A DNA stretch of 64,000 nucleotides from Vicinamibacterales bacterium (GCA_041659285.1 JBAZYO010000001.1:248001-312000), one strand, 5' to 3'. Shown: positions 22,899 through 32,708, counted from the stretch's first letter. Notes: generated by a model from the sequence alone, not told the origin. A program made the numbers and translations.

Positions 22899-23335
22899 GA
22901 TGTGGCGTCCGCCTTCTTGACCGCCGAAGCCTCGGCGAAGGCGGTTAGGCGGACCAAATCCGGCATCACGAACGAGCGCCGCGCCAGCTCCGACATCAAC
23001 AGCTCCGTCGAGTAGTAGCGCTCCAGGACCGATGGCTTCCACGCGAGAAGATCCGGGTTGGCGGCGGCGAAGCCGGGCCAGGTCGGTTCCGGCTGGCGGG
23101 CTTGCCGTTCGCCGATGATCAGCAGGAAGGCCCACGTGATGGTCTCGTGATACAGGCCGTGCGCGCCCTTTGCCGCCGCGAAACGCTTGATGGCAGCGGT
23201 GAACTCACCGAGGGCGTCCGGCAGGCCATGGCGGCACACGAACATCCAGGCCACGCGGACATGTTGTTCGTGATGGAACTGATCCGCCGGCAGGGCGGTG
23301 CTGGCAAACGCGTCGAACAGCTCGTCGTCGGTCAT
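22895..23335 (-). CDS. Hypothetical protein with a repeat-derived C-terminus
   Basis: 146 aa. No named family. Conserved-looking features are FHHEQHVRVAWMF near the N-terminus and GLYHETITWAFLLIIGER, rich in His and Trp, which suggests a small helical, possibly metal-binding fold. The last ~20 residues (from VRLTAFAEASA to KADATS) are encoded by the 54-nt REP-like element at 22902-22955, so the C-terminus appears to have been overwritten by the repeat. The stop overlaps the HAD start by 4 nt, suggesting coupled translation. Confidence 0.75.
   Translation of the reverse strand: MTDDELFDAFASTALPADQFHHEQHVRVAWMFVCRHGLPDALGEFTAAIKRFAAAKGAHGLYHETITWAFLLIIGERQARQPEPTWPGFAAANPDLLAWKPSVLERYYSTELLMSELARRSFVMPDLVRLTAFAEASAVKKADATS
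22902..22955 (+). repeat. REP-like long form (54 nt) at the end of a gene
   Basis: Begins GTGGCGTCCGCCTTC and ends GGCGGACC. Same length as the priA copy at 1501-1554, five substitutions, including the paired swap at positions 11 and 48 that keeps the stem GTCCGCCT / AGGCGGAC. It is translated on the minus strand in the same phase (VRL ... KADAT) as the copies in udg and priA. Confidence 0.85.
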
Positions 23336-23363
23336 GAGGGGCAGGGACTATCGTACCACCGCG

Positions 23364-24698
23364 TCACGTCTCGAGCGGCAGTGTCAGTCGCGCGCGGCAG
23401 CCCCTCGTGTCTTTGCGATTCTCCAGCGTCAACGACCCGCCGTGTCCCTCGGCGATCTGACGGCACAGCACGAGGCCGATGCCAGAGCCGCCGGGCTTCG
23501 TGGTGAAGAAGGGCACGAACAGGTTGGCGGTATTCGACAGGCCGGGGCCTTCGTCTTCCACGAAGATCTCGAGACCGGCGCGGGTGCGCCGCCAGCCGGT
23601 GGTCACCGTGGAGCCGCCGACTTCGAGGCAGGCATCGGCGGCGTTTCGCAGCAGGTTGATCAGCAGTTGTTCGAGCTGATCGGCATCGGCGTCCACCGTC
23701 ACATCCGGCCCGGGCTTGAGCACCACCGGCACGCGGGTGTCGAAGCCGGCGACCCTCTGCAGCAACGGCTTGAGCACGAGCGGCGCCAGCCGCGGTGCCG
23801 GGAGGCGGGCGAGCCTGGCGGAGGCGCCGGTGAAGCGGCTCAACGACTCGGTGCGCGATGCGATCACCTGCAGCCCGCGCGTCATGTCTTCGCGCCAGTC
23901 GCTGGGCGGTGGGTCGCGGTGCAGCAGGGTTTCGAGCGTGCCGGCGATCGACTTGATGGGGCCGAGCGAGTTGCCGAGCTCGTGGCCAATCACGCGGATC
24001 AGCCGCTGCCACGCCTGGCGCTCCTGCTCGCGCAGCGGGCGGCTCACGTCCGAGAGCACCAGCAGGTCGTGCGGCAGACCGCCCAGGCGGAACGTGGTCT
24101 TACGGACCTCCCAGCGCCCGGGGCCGCCACCCGGCGGCGAGATGTCAACGACGCGCGGGGCGTCGCCGAACCATTCGGTGAGCTGGAGTTCGTCGGCGGT
24201 GCGGCCGAGCATGTGCTCCATGCTCTTGCCCATCAGGCGCTCGCCGGTGCGGTTGACCATCCGCAGGCGGTGCTCAGGGTCGAAGGCAAACACGGCGACG
24301 TCGATCTGCTCCATCACCGTCCGCAGCAGGGCGGTCGCCTCGACGGCGCCGAGTCGCTGCTCGTGCAGGGTTTCGGCGAGGGCGTTGACCTCGATCAGCG
24401 CCGCGCCCATGGGATCGTCAGGGTTGTTGGTGCGACCGCGAATCGAGAAGTCGTCTTCGCGCAGGGCGGCGAGCAGGTTGGCGAGCGTCTGCAGCGGGAC
24501 CACGACCCGCGTTCGCACCGACGCCGCCAGGCCGAACAGCGCCGTCAGGATGAAGACGGTGAGCGTCCATTGCACCTTCGGCGTGTACGGCTCGGTCCAG
24601 AGGATCCAAAGGGCGGTGACGGCGCCGGGCAGGCCGGCGCCGAAGGCGAGGAGGAAGATCTGCTGATCGAGGCGAACGCGCCGCCACACGGTAGCCAT
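23364..24698 (-). CDS. Sensor histidine kinase, NtrY-like
   Basis: 444 aa from ATG 24698. Two N-terminal hydrophobic segments (~14-35 and ~44-62) without a large periplasmic loop, then HAMP-like linker, PAS (MEQIDVAVFAFDPE ...), HisKA with RVIGHELGNSLGPIKS (phospho-His) and HATPase with NLLRNAADACLE, EDEGPGL and GGSGIGLVL. This matches the NtrY-like kinases that stand beside MacB/ADOP transporters. Its partner is the sigma-54 activator immediately upstream (24742-26103); together they should control the ABC-transporter genes next to them. Confidence 0.9.
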   Translation of the reverse strand: MATVWRRVRLDQQIFLLAFGAGLPGAVTALWILWTEPYTPKVQWTLTVFILTALFGLAASVRTRVVVPLQTLANLLAALREDDFSIRGRTNNPDDPMGAALIEVNALAETLHEQRLGAVEATALLRTVMEQIDVAVFAFDPEHRLRMVNRTGERLMGKSMEHMLGRTADELQLTEWFGDAPRVVDISPPGGGPGRWEVRKTTFRLGGLPHDLLVLSDVSRPLREQERQAWQRLIRVIGHELGNSLGPIKSIAGTLETLLHRDPPPSDWREDMTRGLQVIASRTESLSRFTGASARLARLPAPRLAPLVLKPLLQRVAGFDTRVPVVLKPGPDVTVDADADQLEQLLINLLRNAADACLEVGGSTVTTGWRRTRAGLEIFVEDEGPGLSNTANLFVPFFTTKPGGSGIGLVLCRQIAEGHGGSLTLENRKDTRGCRARLTLPLET

Positions 24699-24716
24699 TG
24701 TATGTGGGGCACCCTC

Positions 24717-24745
24717 GTAGGGCACCCCTTTAAGGGGTGCCCTAC
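24717..24745. repeat. REP-like GTAG palindrome between kinase and regulator
   Basis: Perfect inverted repeat with 14-nt arms (GTAGGGCACCCCTT and its complement) around one T. It has GTAG at 1-4 and TTTA at 13-16 on either strand, as in the other REP-like units. It overlaps the stop codon of the regulator gene and lies 19 nt upstream of the kinase start. Confidence 0.8.
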
Positions 24746-26103
24746 AGTTTGTACCGCTCGAGGCGGCGGTACAGTGCGCTGCGCGACAGGCCCAGCGCCC
24801 GGGCGGCGTGGCTGACGTTGCCGAATCGCGCCATCGCCTTCTTGATCAGGAACGCTTCCACTTCCTCGAGGCTCATGTCTTCGAGGCGCGCGGTGGAACC
24901 GCCGTCGGCGCGCAGGCCGAGGTCACCGGCGCGAATGGTCGGTCCCGGCGACATCAGCACCGCGCGCTCCACCGAGTGATCCATTTCGCGCACGTTGCCG
25001 GGCCAGCGATGGTCCATCAGCACCTGCATGGCGGCGGGGTCGAATCCCGACAGCACCTTGCGGTAGCGCTGCGCGTGCTGGCGCAGGAAGTGCCGGGCCA
25101 GCAGCGGAATGTCCTCGCGCCGATCGCGCAGCGGCGGCAGGTGGATCTCGATGGTGTTGAGGCGGAAATACAAATCCTGCCGGAACCGGCCGGCGGCCAC
25201 TTCGGCGTTGAGGTCGGCGTTGGTCGCCGAGATCAGGCGGACGCTGACCTTGCGCGTCTTCGATGAACCCAGGCGTTCGAACTCGCCGGTCTCGATCACG
25301 CGCAGCAGCTTTTGCTGCTGCGTCATCGGGACGTTGGCGATTTCGTCGAGGAACAGCGTGCTGCCGTCGGCCAGCTCGAACCGGCCGACGCGGTCGGCCT
25401 TGGCGTCGGTGAACGCGCCCTTCAGGTGGCCGAAGAGCTCCGACTCGAACACGCCCTCGGCCATGCCGCCGGCGTTGACGGTGACCATCGGGCGGGTGGC
25501 CCGCGGCGACACGGCGTGGAGGGCCTGCGCCACCAGGCTCTTGCCGGTGCCGTTCTCGCCGCTGATCAGCACGTTGGCATCTGACGGCCCGACCCGCGCG
25601 ATCATCTCGAGCACGGGCCGCATGGCGGCGGATTCCGCCAGGATCGGCGAGCGGCCATCCGACTGCAGCGCCTGGTTGGCGGCTTCGAGCTGGCGTCCGC
25701 GGCGGATGGCGCGCCCGAGTTCGGTTTGCGTGCGCACGATCGACAGCAGCCGCTCGTTGTCCCACGGCTTCTGCACGAAGTCGCGGGCGCCGCGCCGCAT
25801 GGCTTCCACCGCGATGTTCACCGAGCCCCAGGCCGTCATCACCACCACCGGCAGCGACTCGTCGGCGGTATGGATGCGCTGCAACAGATCGAGGCCTTCA
25901 TCGCCGGACGTGGTGTCGCGGGTGTAGTTGAGGTCCATCAGGACCACGTCGTAGTCCTTGAGCTCGAGCGCGCGGAGGATCTGCTGCGGCGAGGCGGCGG
26001 TGTCGATCACGAAGCCTTCCGGCTTCAGCAGCAATCGCAGCGCTTCGAGGACGTCGGCCTGATCGTCGGCAATGAGGATCCGGGACGGCGGATCAGTTCT
26101 CAT
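24742..26103 (-). CDS. Sigma-54-dependent response regulator, NtrX/NtrC-like
   Basis: 453 aa from ATG 26103, overlapping the end of the upstream ABC ATPase gene. Receiver (1-125) with D57 (DVVLMDLNY), AAA+ domain with Walker A GENGTGKS, Walker B STLFLDEI, and a Fis-type HTH at the C-terminus (AARALGLSRSALYRRLERY). The sigma-54-contact loop reads GAFTDA (229-234) instead of GAFTGA. The Asp occurs in some regulators of this transporter-linked group as I recall them, but it should affect sigma-54 contact. Expected to be phosphorylated by the 23364-24698 kinase. Confidence 0.92.
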   Translation of the reverse strand: MRTDPPSRILIADDQADVLEALRLLLKPEGFVIDTAASPQQILRALELKDYDVVLMDLNYTRDTTSGDEGLDLLQRIHTADESLPVVVMTAWGSVNIAVEAMRRGARDFVQKPWDNERLLSIVRTQTELGRAIRRGRQLEAANQALQSDGRSPILAESAAMRPVLEMIARVGPSDANVLISGENGTGKSLVAQALHAVSPRATRPMVTVNAGGMAEGVFESELFGHLKGAFTDAKADRVGRFELADGSTLFLDEIANVPMTQQQKLLRVIETGEFERLGSSKTRKVSVRLISATNADLNAEVAAGRFRQDLYFRLNTIEIHLPPLRDRREDIPLLARHFLRQHAQRYRKVLSGFDPAAMQVLMDHRWPGNVREMDHSVERAVLMSPGPTIRAGDLGLRADGGSTARLEDMSLEEVEAFLIKKAMARFGNVSHAARALGLSRSALYRRLERYKL

Positions 26104-26761
26104 CGACAATCCAGCCGTCCTTGAGGTTGATCACGCGCTTGCCATAGGCCGCGTTGGCCTGCGAGTGCGTGACCTGCACGATGGTGGTGCCGGCCTCGTT
26201 CAGGCGCCGGAACAGCTCCATGATCTCCTTGCCCTGATCGGTATGGAGGTTGCCGGTCGGCTCGTCGGCGAGAATCAGCGTCGGCTTGGCCACCACCGCG
26301 CGGGCAATGGCCACCAGCTGCTGCTGGCCACCCGACAACTGGCTCGGGAACAGGTCCTTCTTGCCGACGATGTTGAAGCGGTCGAGGATGTCGGCGACCA
26401 TGCCCTCGCGTTCGGCCTTCTTGACGTCGCGGTACGACAGCGGCAGGTCGATGTTCTCGTACACGGTCAGGTTGTCGAGCAGGTGGTAGCTCTGAAACAC
26501 GAAGCCGATGTGCTGCTTCTGGACCCGCATGCGGTCCTTGGCCGAGAGCTGGTGGATGGGGTCGTCGTGCAGCCAGTACTCGCCGGTCCAGGCGCTGTCG
26601 TGCATGCCGAGGATGTGCAGCAGCGTGCTCTTGCCGGCACCGGAGGGCCCCATGATCGAGACGAAGTCGCCCTGGCGGATTTCCGCGCTGACGCGGCGCA
26701 GGACGAAGGTTTGCGACAGACCGTGGCGATAGGACTTTTCAATACTGGTTAGTTTGATCAT
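26093..26761 (-). CDS. ABC transporter ATP-binding protein (MacB/LolD type)
   Basis: 222 aa from ATG 26761; earlier in-frame codons lie in a simple repeat and are excluded. Walker A GPSGAGKST, Q-loop FVFQSYHLL, signature LSGGQQQ, Walker B LILADEPTGN. It powers a mechanotransmission-type (MacB-like) transporter rather than a classical permease. The permease gene (26866) lies directly upstream, and a second ATPase of the same type (29290) lies beyond it, so two ATPases flank one permease. Confidence 0.9.
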   Translation of the reverse strand: MIKLTSIEKSYRHGLSQTFVLRRVSAEIRQGDFVSIMGPSGAGKSTLLHILGMHDSAWTGEYWLHDDPIHQLSAKDRMRVQKQHIGFVFQSYHLLDNLTVYENIDLPLSYRDVKKAEREGMVADILDRFNIVGKKDLFPSQLSGGQQQLVAIARAVVAKPTLILADEPTGNLHTDQGKEIMELFRRLNEAGTTIVQVTHSQANAAYGKRVINLKDGWIVDEN

Positions 26762-26769
26762 GGGGGCGC

Positions 26770-26862
26770 AACGGATGATGTGGTGATCTGGCGGTCTGGC
26801 GATCTGGCGATCTGGTGATTGTGATTGTCTATCTTCGGATTTGGGTGATCGGGTGATTTGGC
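26770..26862. repeat. Degenerate tandem GATCTGGC repeat
   Basis: Successive GGTGATCTGGCGGTC, GGCGATCTGGCGATC and GGGTGATCGGGTGATTTGG words between the permease stop and the ATPase start. Low complexity, no gene. Confidence 0.7.
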
Positions 26863-26865
26863 AAC

Positions 26866-29274
26866 CTATTCGGAGCGCAAGGCGGTCATTGGGTCGACGC
26901 GCATGGCGCGCCTGGCCGGAACATAGCACGCGAGCGCCGCCATCGTCAGCAGCAACACCGACAGTGACACATAGATTACCGGGTCGGTGGTGCTGGTGTT
27001 GAACAGCAGGCCGCTGACCAGGCGGGTGGCGGCGAAGGCCGCCGCGAGTCCCAGAGCGACCCCGGTGCCGGCGAGGCGCAGGCCATTGCCAATCACCAGG
27101 CGGAAGACCTGCCAGGGGTTGGCGCCCAACGCCAGCCGCACACCGATTTCGGGCACGCGCTGGGCCACGGTGAAGCTGATTAGCCCATAGACCCCGACCG
27201 CGGCGAGCAACAGCGCCAGGACCGCGAAGCTCGCGATCAGGAAGGAGCGGAAGCGCGGCTGCCCGGTGGACTCGTCGATGACCTGCTCGATGGTCTTTGC
27301 GTCGCCGATCGGGAGATCGGGATCGAGTTGCCCGGCCGCTGCCTTGACTGCCGACAGGATCGCCGCCGGCCCCTGCGTGGTCTGTACCGCGACGCCCATG
27401 TAGGGCAGCACGAACTGCGTGTAGGGCAGGTAGACGGCCGGCCGCGGCGGCGTGTCGAGCGAGCTGCGGCGCGCATTGGACACGATGCCGATCACGGTGA
27501 CACGGCCGCCCAGGTCGACCTCGGAGCCAATCGGATCCTTGTCGCCGAACTCCTTGAGGGCCGCCTCGTTGACGATCGCCACCGGCGGCGCGTCGGGGCC
27601 GTCGCTGACCGCGAATTCCCGGCCGCGCAACAGCCGCATCCCGGCGGTCTGGAAGTAACTGTCTGACACCATGTTGAGCTCGGCCGTGGTGCGATCCGCC
27701 GGGCTCCGCTGCGGCTGGCCGATCACCTGGAAGCCGGCCTGTGCGTTCGAGCCGCGCAGCGGGAAGGGGAACAGCAGCGCCGATTTCGCCGTCAGTGGGT
27801 TGGCGCGCAGCCGTTCGAGCATGCCGGTATAGAAATCACGTTGACGGGATTCGTTGTAGCGGGCCTGCGGCAACAGGAGTTCCACCGACACCAGCTCGGT
27901 GGTCCGGAAGCCAGGGTCGACCGCGCGCAGCTTCGACAAGCTGCTCAGCATCAGGCCGGCGCCAATGAGCAGCACCAGCGCGAGTGCGACCTGCGACACC
28001 ACCAGGATGCTGCGGCCCGCGGTGCGCGGCGAGCCGCTGCGGCCGCCGTCCTTGAGATCGGTGTTGAGCTCGGGCTTCGACGCCGAGAGCGCGGGCGCGA
28101 GGCCGAAGGTGACGCCGACCACCAGCGTCGCGGCCAGGGTGAAGAGGGCGACGCGCCAGTCGAGTGACACTTCATCGAGGCGTGGCAGGTTCTCCGGCGC
28201 CAGGCGCACCAGCAGCGTCAGGATCCACGAGCCGGCCAGCAGTCCCGCGAGTCCCCCCGCGAGCGCCAGCACCAGGCTCTCGGTCAGCAGTTGGCCGATC
28301 AGGCGGCCTCGGCCCGCGCCAAGCGCGGTGCGCAGCGCCAACTCGCGTTTACGGGCCGCGCCGCGTGCCATCAACAGGCCGGCCACATTGGCGCAGGCGA
28401 TGAGCAGGACGAAGCCAACCGCCCCGAATAGCACGAACAACGCCGAGCGGACGCCCGCGATCAGGTTCTCGGCGAGCGGCACCGCGTTGAACGTCTGCCC
28501 GGCATTCGTCTCCGGATACTCCTTCTCGAGCCGGGCCGCAATGGCCTTGATCTCGTCGCGCGCGTCGCCCAGCGTGGCTGTGGCCGCGATCCGGGCGATG
28601 CCGGTGAAGTAGTTCACGGCCCGCACGCTCAACGGATCCGTGCCAGGCTCTGCTGGAACCGGTGACACCGGCACGATCAGCGGCGACAGCGTCCACACGT
28701 CGGCCCGCTGCGGATGGCGCACGGCGGTGGCCACGACGCCGATGATCTCGGTGGGATTGCCGTTGAGGCGGATCTTCGTGCCGACGATGTTCGGGTCGGC
28801 CCCGAACTGCTGGCGCCAGATGGTTTCCCCGATCACCGCGACGGTGGCACCCGGCTGGTCGGTGTTCGCGTGATAGGTCCGGCCGAGCAGTGGCGTCGCG
28901 CCCAGCACGTCGAAAAACGCCGCCGTGGTCTGCATGCCGGCCACGCGGATCGGCTCGCCGCGGCCGGTCAGGTCGAGAATGTCCTGGCGATAGCCGGCAA
29001 TGTGCGAAAACCTGGTCTGGCCGCGAACGAGGTCGAGGTAATCGGCGGCCGAGTAGGCGCCATCGAGCCGGTCGTCCTGTGCGCGAGTCAGCCTGACGAT
29101 GCGATCGGAATCCGGGTAGGGAAGGGGACGGAGCACCACGCCGTCAACGACCGAGAAGATCGCCGTCGTGCCGCCGATGCCGAGGGCGAGGGTCAGCAGC
29201 GCGACGAGCGTGAAGCCCGGCGCGCGGATGAAGGAGCGGAGGGCGTACCGAATGTCCTGGCTCAGCACGCCCAC
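26866..29274 (-). CDS. ADOP-family ABC permease (FtsX/MacB-like)
   Basis: 802 aa. The start MGVLSQDIRYALRSFIRAPGFT is characteristic of the acidobacterial duplicated orphan permease family. A first FtsX unit (TM1 near 22-44, then a MacB periplasmic core domain, then three helices near 270-400) is followed by a second copy (TM near 425-445, periplasmic domain, last three helices near 690-790) ending ARRAMRVDPMTALRSE. This is duplicated MacB_PCD-FtsX architecture. It should work with the adjacent ATPases and the HlyD-like adaptor in export or in outer-membrane lipid or peptide handling; cargo unknown. Confidence 0.92.
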   Translation of the reverse strand: MGVLSQDIRYALRSFIRAPGFTLVALLTLALGIGGTTAIFSVVDGVVLRPLPYPDSDRIVRLTRAQDDRLDGAYSAADYLDLVRGQTRFSHIAGYRQDILDLTGRGEPIRVAGMQTTAAFFDVLGATPLLGRTYHANTDQPGATVAVIGETIWRQQFGADPNIVGTKIRLNGNPTEIIGVVATAVRHPQRADVWTLSPLIVPVSPVPAEPGTDPLSVRAVNYFTGIARIAATATLGDARDEIKAIAARLEKEYPETNAGQTFNAVPLAENLIAGVRSALFVLFGAVGFVLLIACANVAGLLMARGAARKRELALRTALGAGRGRLIGQLLTESLVLALAGGLAGLLAGSWILTLLVRLAPENLPRLDEVSLDWRVALFTLAATLVVGVTFGLAPALSASKPELNTDLKDGGRSGSPRTAGRSILVVSQVALALVLLIGAGLMLSSLSKLRAVDPGFRTTELVSVELLLPQARYNESRQRDFYTGMLERLRANPLTAKSALLFPFPLRGSNAQAGFQVIGQPQRSPADRTTAELNMVSDSYFQTAGMRLLRGREFAVSDGPDAPPVAIVNEAALKEFGDKDPIGSEVDLGGRVTVIGIVSNARRSSLDTPPRPAVYLPYTQFVLPYMGVAVQTTQGPAAILSAVKAAAGQLDPDLPIGDAKTIEQVIDESTGQPRFRSFLIASFAVLALLLAAVGVYGLISFTVAQRVPEIGVRLALGANPWQVFRLVIGNGLRLAGTGVALGLAAAFAATRLVSGLLFNTSTTDPVIYVSLSVLLLTMAALACYVPARRAMRVDPMTALRSE

Positions 29275-29289
29275 CGTTGCCTCCGTTCG

Positions 29290-29994
<705 letters not shown>

Positions 29995-30023
29995 CAGGAG
30001 ACTCCTTAAAGTAGCGAAACCAC

Positions 30024-31286
30024 TTACCTCAACCGAATGCGATCGAACTGATCCCAGGCCGACATGTCGGACAGGACGACTTCATCGCCTTCCGCCAGGC
30101 CGCCGAGGATTTCGATGGTGTTCACCGAGCTGCGGCCAAGCTGGACCTGCGAGCGGCTGGCTTCGCCGGTCGCCTTGTCGAGCCTGAACAGGCCCACCGT
30201 GCTCTGTTCCTGCCCGAACGCCGGGCGCCCAACATACAAGACGTTATCCAGGCGCTCCAGTTCAATCGTGCCGTCCACGCTCAGGTCCGGCCGCGCGCCG
30301 CGGGGCAGGGGCCCTTCGAGCGCCACGTCCACCGTGACCGTGCCGTTGGTGGCCGCCGGGTCGATGCGGATGACACGGCCGGGGATGATGCCGTTGCGCG
30401 TGTCGACCTGCGCCACCTGCCCGATGGTCAGATCCTTGGCCTGGGTCTCCGCAATGCGGAGTTCGGCCTTGAGGCGGGTGGGGTCGGCGACGCGCACCAG
30501 GTTGGTGCCCGGCGCGACCTGCTGGCCCACCTCCACCGGAACCTGCTCGAGCACGCCCGTCATGCCGGCGCGCACGCGCAGCTGGTCCACCTGCTGGCGC
30601 CGCAGGGCATAGAGGGAGCGGAGCTGGTCGATGCGGGCCTGTTGCGCCTGCAGCCGGGCCATCACGCTGGCCGCGTTCACCTTCAACCGTTCCTTCTCGA
30701 TCTTGTCGCGCGTCGCCAGCGACTCGGCGCGCACGGTGGACTGCTTGAGCAGCAGGTTCGACACCAGGCCGTCCTTGGCGAGGCCTTCGTTCACCTCTTT
30801 TTCGAGCCGGGCGTTTTCGTAGTCGGCTTCGACAATCGCGGCGGCCGAACGCTGGTTGAGGTTTTCGGTATCGAGCTGGGCCTTGAGGCTGCCGTAGTCG
30901 GCTTCGGTCGCCCGCAGCTGCTGCTCGGCGTCGCTCAGCGCCTGTTGCGCCTGCGGGTCGCTCAGTTCGAGCACGATGGTGTCGGGCGTCACCTGGACGC
31001 CGGGGCGCAAGACGATACGCTCGACGCGGCCCTGCGTGGAGGCGGGCACCCACCGGCGCGCTTCGTCCACCGGAACGAGCGTGCCGAGGCCGCGGACCTG
31101 CCGCAGCATGGGGCCGCGCTTGACGGTATCCACCCAGACCGTGGCCCGTTCAACGGTGGGCGCAGCCGGCTTGAGCCTGGCCAGCACCACCGAAACGAGG
31201 CCGATAACAAGAACGCCAACGACGCCAAACATGATCTGTTTGCGCTTCTTGGCTTGCGCGACGGATGCGGGACGCTGAATGTCCAT
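30024..31286 (-). CDS. HlyD/MacA-like periplasmic adaptor protein
   Basis: 420 aa from ATG 31286. One N-terminal membrane segment (IMFGVVGVLVIGLVSVVLA), a lipoyl-like half, a long alpha-hairpin (~115-250; many EKEVNEGLAKD and KVNAASVMARLQAQQARIDQL repeats), the second lipoyl half (VEVGQQVAPGTNLV) and beta-barrel domains. It should bridge the inner-membrane transporter to an outer-membrane channel. First gene of the minus-strand transporter/regulator run (adaptor, ATPase, permease, ATPase, regulator, kinase). No TolC homologue is present in the window. Confidence 0.9.
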   Translation of the reverse strand: MDIQRPASVAQAKKRKQIMFGVVGVLVIGLVSVVLARLKPAAPTVERATVWVDTVKRGPMLRQVRGLGTLVPVDEARRWVPASTQGRVERIVLRPGVQVTPDTIVLELSDPQAQQALSDAEQQLRATEADYGSLKAQLDTENLNQRSAAAIVEADYENARLEKEVNEGLAKDGLVSNLLLKQSTVRAESLATRDKIEKERLKVNAASVMARLQAQQARIDQLRSLYALRRQQVDQLRVRAGMTGVLEQVPVEVGQQVAPGTNLVRVADPTRLKAELRIAETQAKDLTIGQVAQVDTRNGIIPGRVIRIDPAATNGTVTVDVALEGPLPRGARPDLSVDGTIELERLDNVLYVGRPAFGQEQSTVGLFRLDKATGEASRSQVQLGRSSVNTIEILGGLAEGDEVVLSDMSAWDQFDRIRLR

Positions 31287-31366
31287 GTTTCTGATTGCCC
31301 TGCTTAGACGGTGATCACCATCGAAAACGATGGCACCGGTTTTCACATTCCATACTCAAGGGTTGT

Positions 31367-31565
31367 GCCAGCCTGCCGGGCAGGCCCAACATATTGGAAA
31401 AACGAGAGTTAGAGCCTGAAGGTTCCATCCTGGGGCGATCGGGGTGTTCGCCAGTGGGACGCGCCGGGCCGTCGATGGGACTGGCCGCGGATGGCCGGCC
31501 CGGCCCCAGCCACAGAGATGGCCACAGCAGCCACAGATTAGGCGCAGATTAGACACAGACTAGAC
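31367..31565. repeat. Gene-poor segment with CACAG/CAGATTA simple repeats
   Basis: Contains a GCCTGCCGGGCAGGC palindrome near 31374 and, from 31500, CACAG and GGCGCAGATTAGACACAG words. The same vocabulary (CGCAGATTA, ACACAGAT) fills 34483-34630. No gene here. Confidence 0.6.
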
Positions 31566-32678
31566 AGTTCCAGAACCTGATGCGGCTGTGTCCTGTCCTT
31601 TGGCCGGACCCGCTACGGTGGCCCAGAGCGCCGGGTCAGTGACCCCTTCACTCACCAGGACGAGCACCCGCGTGGCCTGGCCGATGCCGAGACGCTCGCG
31701 GACCGCCTGCAGTGCCGGTTCCCGGCACACGGCGAGGAGTCCACCGAGCGCGGCGGATCCCGAGGCGCCGGCGGCGACCGCCGGGTCACCGCCGGCCGGA
31801 TGAGCAAGCGTTCGCATCGCCTCATGCGCCCAGATGTCGTCGATGGCGAGGTAGGCCGCTACCGTGTGAAGGACCGAAGCAAACGCGAGCGGCGACACTT
31901 CGCGGTTGCGAAGGCCCGCCATGGTGGTGGCGAGCGGGCCTGCCACCGCGGTGGGGCGGCCTGCCCGTGCCGACGCCAGGAGGCAAGCCGCCGTGGTGGG
32001 CTCCACCGACACGACCTTGCGCTCCGGGGCGTGGAACGCACACCAGCTCGCGATGCCACAGAGCAGCCCGCCGACGCCGCCCTGCACGAACACGACATCC
32101 GCCGGCTCGGCGATCTCATCCATCATGTGCGTGTAGCCGAGCATGATCAGGCGCGGGATACGTTCGTAGTCATCCCACGACGTGTCCGACACGATCGTCC
32201 AGCCGTTCGCGTCCGCATCCGCGCTCAGCATCCGCACCGCATCGTCATAGGAACCGTCCACGCGGATCACCGTGGCGCCCTCGCCGGCGATGGCATCCAC
32301 GCGTGATTGCGCGGCATCCGCGGCCATGTACACGCGCGCGGCGCACCCGGCCTCGCGTGCGGCGCGGGCCACGGCGCGTCCGTGATTGCCCTCGCTGGCG
32401 CAGACCACGGTGTGACCGGGCTGGAGCGTGCCCTCCGCCCTCAAGGTCTCGATGGCAAAGCGCGCGCCGAGGAGCTTGAAGGCGTTCAGGCCGAAGCGGC
32501 CGGTTTCGTCCTTGACCAGGACCTGGCCGACGCCCAGCGCGCGGGCGAGCGCGGGCAGGTGGTGGAGCGGCGTCGGCGCCAGCTGGGGCCGCGCCTCGAA
32601 GAACGCGCGCACCTGGCGATACTCGTCGGCTGTGAAGAGCCCGCGAGCTTCGGGTCCGCCTAAAGGCGGACGCCACAT
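31560..32678 (-). CDS. Diaminopropionate ammonia-lyase-like PLP enzyme
   Basis: About 372 aa. Fold-type II PLP enzyme: Lys in FGLNAFKLLGA, phosphate/glycine motif QGGVGGLLC, ASEGNHGRA and a C-terminal VLVLVSEGVTDP. GLRNREVSPLAFASV resembles 2,3-diaminopropionate ammonia-lyase (DpaL), which splits diaminopropionate to pyruvate and ammonia; substrate not certain. The start is ambiguous: ATG 32678 sits inside a REP-like repeat (MWRPPLGG), while the frame stays open to ATG 32798 (MARNYNRFTIS), so a repeat array may have been inserted in frame within the N-terminus or may supply a new start. Confidence 0.8.
   Translation of the reverse strand: MWRPPLGGPEARGLFTADEYRQVRAFFEARPQLAPTPLHHLPALARALGVGQVLVKDETGRFGLNAFKLLGARFAIETLRAEGTLQPGHTVVCASEGNHGRAVARAAREAGCAARVYMAADAAQSRVDAIAGEGATVIRVDGSYDDAVRMLSADADANGWTIVSDTSWDDYERIPRLIMLGYTHMMDEIAEPADVVFVQGGVGGLLCGIASWCAFHAPERKVVSVEPTTAACLLASARAGRPTAVAGPLATTMAGLRNREVSPLAFASVLHTVAAYLAIDDIWAHEAMRTLAHPAGGDPAVAAGASGSAALGGLLAVCREPALQAVRERLGIGQATRVLVLVSEGVTDPALWATVAGPAKGQDTAASGSGTV
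32653..32676 (-). repeat. REP-like short form upstream of the PLP enzyme
   Basis: Identical to the udg copy: GTGGC, stem GTCCGCCT / AGGCGGAC, TT centre, C. First element of an inverted array (32653-32732). Confidence 0.88.
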
Positions 32679-32708
32679 GGCCGGTCCGGCTTCTGGCGGA
32701 GGCCAGAT

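Noticed and set aside
23298..24815. 505-codon frame antisense to the NtrY-like kinase
   Set aside because: Shadow frame; the opposite strand has all kinase boxes.
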